From: Thermoproteota archaeon
GTDB taxonomy: Archaea; Thermoproteota; Methanomethylicia; Culexarchaeales; Culexmicrobiaceae
Length of the DNA: 6,223 nt
Direction: 5' to 3'
Assembly: GCA_003649145.1 (NCBI GenBank)
Contig: QMQZ01000015.1
Coordinates: 1 to 6,223, forward strand
Positions 4,433 to 6,223 of the stretch are shown here, piece by piece. The notes beneath the pieces were generated by a model that was not told where the DNA came from, made no database searches, and was given only the letters and a program-made list of their open reading frames with translations. A program made the position numbers and the translations under genes. Each line of letters opens with the position of its first letter. Within the stretch, counting starts at the first letter, position 1.

Positions 4433-5200
4433 ATGCCTCTGAACAAGGGTGACTTCATACTGATAGACTTCGTAGCTAAAGTGAAGGATACTGGCGAAAT
4501 ATTTGATTTAACAATTGAAGAGGTTGCAAAGAAGGAGAAGCTCTATCGCGAAGATGAGATCTACGAGCCCATGCTAGTTGTGCTTGGAGAGGGATGGATC
4601 CTCGATGGGCTTGAAGAGGAATTAATGAAGATGAACCCCGGCGAGCAAAAAGTAGTGGAGCTTCCTCCAGAGAAAGCTTTTGGAGCAAGAGATCCATCCA
4701 AAGTCAAGATAGTTCCTGCTAGGGAGCTGTCGAGGAGAGGCATAACTCCACGTCCAGGAATACGCGTTGAAATTGAAGGCAACTACGCTATTGTCAGGAG
4801 CGTCGGGGGCGGACGTGTAGTACTAGACTTCAACCACCCCCTCGCAGGGAAAACCCTCGTGTACGACGTAAAGATAGTGAAGAAGCTGGAGAGCGATAAG
4901 GAGAAGATCTTAGCTTTAATTCACAGAAGAATTCCGCGCGTACCCATAGAGAAGTTTGACGTCAAAATTAAAGGCGGAGTAGTCACCATAGAGCTGCCCG
5001 AAGAAGCATACTTCCTAGAAGGGCTGCAGTTCGCCAAGCGTGGAATAGCGAGAGACATCGAGAAGTTCTTCTCATCAGTCACATCAGTGAAATTCGTGGA
5101 GAAGTACACCTTTAAGCGTGAAGGTGAAAAACCCGCTAAAGCAACTACTTCTCGGAGGAAGTCGAAGAAATCGGCCGAAGAACAGCCTTCAAAAGCTTGA
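4433..5200 (+). CDS. Long-type archaeal FKBP peptidyl-prolyl cis-trans isomerase (SlyD-like)
   Basis: The protein catalyses prolyl cis-trans isomerisation and is expected to act as a cytosolic folding helper; no signal peptide or membrane segment is present. The FKBP core runs from about residue 1 to 88 and resumes at about 131-152. It carries VVLGEGWILDGLEEEL at 49-64, NPGEQKVVELPPEKAFG at 68-84, and the closing strand LDFNHPLAGKTLVYDV at 131-146. Residues about 89-130 form the inserted IF (chaperone) domain seen in SlyD and archaeal FKBPs. Residues about 153-225 are the extra C-terminal domain of the long archaeal type. The last 25 residues are a Lys/Ser-rich, probably disordered tail. At 255 residues it fits the 26-29 kDa long class. 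The tail-coding DNA is also the 3' end of the UPF0179 gene on the other strand (56-nt overlap). Confidence 0.93.
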   Translation: MPLNKGDFILIDFVAKVKDTGEIFDLTIEEVAKKEKLYREDEIYEPMLVVLGEGWILDGLEEELMKMNPGEQKVVELPPEKAFGARDPSKVKIVPARELSRRGITPRPGIRVEIEGNYAIVRSVGGGRVVLDFNHPLAGKTLVYDVKIVKKLESDKEKILALIHRRIPRVPIEKFDVKIKGGVVTIELPEEAYFLEGLQFAKRGIARDIEKFFSSVTSVKFVEKYTFKREGEKPAKATTSRRKSKKSAEEQPSKA

Positions 5201-5621
5201 AATTAAGTGGGCAGTCAATCTCCTCTAAAAGCTTCTCAATTTTAACTCTATCTCCACTCTTTAAGCCCTGAGGCTGACAGATCAGCTTAAACCTACAAGG
5301 CTCATCGCAGACTATGGGGTGGTAAGATATTATTACACCCTCAATTGCCAGACGCTTCTTCACAGCAGCTTCAACCGCCGCCTGCACAACGTCTACGACT
5401 ACTACTTTCTCGCCGTGAAGTGGGCAGGTGTGGCTCTTTCTCCTAACTCCTATAACCTCATACACTCTTCCTTCTTCCAAGTTTTCTATGCAAGCTTTCC
5501 GTAGTGGGCAGTTTTTACACTCTTCAGCTCCACCCTCATGAACAAATTTGTAGCCGATTTTCGCGCATTTCTCACTTATCAAAGTTATTTTCCTACTCGA
5601 TAACTCCTGTGATCCTTGCAA
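5145..5621 (-). CDS. UPF0179 family protein with two four-cysteine modules
   Basis: This 158-residue protein matches my memory of the archaeal UPF0179 family (COG1860), whose function is unknown. It has nine cysteines, eight in two matching sets: Cys35, 38, 44, 66 and Cys105, 109, 115, 137. In each set the second and third are separated by five residues, the third and fourth by 21, and the fourth begins a CPL. This suggests an internal duplication with two metal sites, zinc or iron-sulfur. No catalytic motif is recognised. The start is a TTG at 5619-5621; no ATG, GTG or TTG lies further upstream before an in-frame stop, and a GGGAGG lies 12 nt before it. It overlaps the end of egsA by 29 nt on the same strand, which suggests cotranscription and translational coupling. 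Its 3' end overlaps the FKBP gene. Confidence 0.85.
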   Translation of the reverse strand: MQGSQELSSRKITLISEKCAKIGYKFVHEGGAEECKNCPLRKACIENLEEGRVYEVIGVRRKSHTCPLHGEKVVVVDVVQAAVEAAVKKRLAIEGVIISYHPIVCDEPCRFKLICQPQGLKSGDRVKIEKLLEEIDCPLNFKLLKAVLRPISSTSSEK

Positions 5622-6223
5622 CTCTCTCAGCAGCCTCCCATGAAAGCCCAGACTCTCCTAGTATAGTATATCTTTCAGGTCTTATTTTATGAGCGATTGT
5701 CAGCGCCTTAATAACTTCATAATCGCTGACCCCAAGCTCCTTAGCTGTCGTAGGCGCGCCTATAAGCTTCAAGGTTTTCCTAATATTCCTCCACTTCCCC
5801 CCGTGGAGGTACATCATCATGATAGTCCCAACTCCGCACTGCTCCCCGTGCAGTGCAGGCTTCTTAGCTATTAAGTCGAGGGCGTGGCTGAATAAGTGCT
5901 CTGACCCACTGCATGGCCTGCTACTTCCTGCTATGCACATTGCAATTCCACAGCTTATGAGTGCCTCAACAACTGTCCTTAAGCTCTCTGGCATTCGCCT
6001 AGATATGTACTCGGCATGCTTAACAACTAGATTTGCCGAGAGGATGGCTAGTGATGCCGCATAATCACCATAATACTCTCCTCTAAGCTTGTGAGCTAAC
6101 CTCCAATCTCTAACTGCAGTGAATTTGGCGATGATGTCCCCGCACCCGCTGGCTAGCAGCCTGTATGGCGCTTTCATTATTAGGTCAATGTCGGCTATGA
6201 TGGCGACTGGAGGGTTTGCTGAC
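5593..6223 (-). CDS. egsA: sn-Glycerol-1-phosphate dehydrogenase, N-terminal part outside window
   Basis: This enzyme reduces dihydroxyacetone phosphate with NAD(P)H to sn-glycerol 1-phosphate, the backbone of archaeal ether lipids. The visible 209 residues are the C-terminal 60 percent of a protein of about 350; the Rossmann-like NAD-binding part lies to the right of the window. Frame continues to the window edge as [15 protein letters not shown] before the methionine at 6177, so that methionine is internal and not the start. Conserved segments are [49 protein letters not shown] and [11 protein letters not shown]. The Asp of GCGD and the His residues of GSEH and LHGE correspond to the zinc ligands of the family. 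The C-terminus looks normal. The 3' end overlaps the UPF0179 start by 29 nt, and the two genes probably form an operon. Confidence 0.95.
   Translation of the reverse strand, partial: SANPPVAIIADIDLIMKAPYRLLASGCGDIIAKFTAVRDWRLAHKLRGEYYGDYAASLAILSANLVVKHAEYISRRMPESLRTVVEALISCGIAMCIAGSSRPCSGSEHLFSHALDLIAKKPALHGEQCGVGTIMMMYLHGGKWRNIRKTLKLIGAPTTAKELGVSDYEVIKALTIAHKIRPERYTILGESGLSWEAAERVARITGVIE

Noticed and set aside
4476..5109. Three minus-strand open frames of 62-73 codons inside the FKBP gene
   Set aside because: They are antisense shadows of a conserved coding sequence, with low-complexity Ser/Pro-rich products and no plausible start context.
5319..6064. Four plus-strand open frames of 61-81 codons opposite UPF0179 and egsA
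   Set aside because: Conserved protein motifs on the minus strand fully explain this DNA.
1..6223. Mobile elements, CRISPR arrays, tRNA or rRNA genes, defence systems
   Set aside because: I looked on both strands and saw no transposase or integrase motifs, no regular direct repeats, no cloverleaf or rRNA signature, and no defence-gene domains.

Overview
The window is a compact piece of an archaeal chromosome. The evidence is a C-terminal part of sn-glycerol-1-phosphate dehydrogenase (the enzyme that sets the stereochemistry of archaeal membrane lipids), an archaeal-type NMN adenylyltransferase (NadM), a UPF0179 protein, archaeal TATA-like promoters about 26 nt from inferred transcription starts, and a box C/D guide RNA candidate. 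Base composition is moderate. A HypC protein suggests that the organism makes a [NiFe] hydrogenase. I cannot name a lineage from the sequence. A thermophilic member of the Thermoproteota/Korarchaeota side of the archaea would fit, but this is only an impression.

Layout, left to right: partial rtcA (-), then a divergent promoter region; nadM (+), converging with and overlapping a SAM hydrolase of the DUF62 family (-); a second divergent region; a class V aminotransferase (+); an intergenic region holding a 62-nt box C/D sRNA candidate on the minus strand; a Vps29-like metallophosphoesterase (+), converging with and overlapping hypC (-); a third divergent promoter region; a long FKBP-type prolyl isomerase (+), converging with and overlapping a UPF0179 gene (-); and egsA (-), which runs off the right edge and whose 3' end overlaps the UPF0179 start. 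No gene-free stretch exceeds about 110 bases. I see no mobile element, CRISPR array, tRNA or rRNA.

The genes are mostly housekeeping functions from separate pathways: RNA end processing, NAD synthesis, SAM turnover, amino-acid metabolism, hydrogenase maturation, protein folding and lipid backbone synthesis. Strand switches are frequent, so most genes probably have their own promoter. The likely operon is egsA-UPF0179.

The most interesting item is the sRNA candidate at 3461-3522 (-). It shows C, D', C' and D boxes with two 12-nt guide spacers, a 5-nt D'-C' spacer, a perfect 5-bp terminal stem, and a TATA-like element at the right distance. Its D guide is complementary to a 12-nt sequence with the form of a tRNA-Lys(UUU) anticodon arm, and the N+5 rule puts the 2'-O-methyl group on wobble U34. 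Two other points deserve attention: the phosphoesterase resembles eukaryotic retromer Vps29 more than ordinary archaeal YfcE-type enzymes but keeps the catalytic-type residues, and the UPF0179 protein contains two matching four-cysteine modules.
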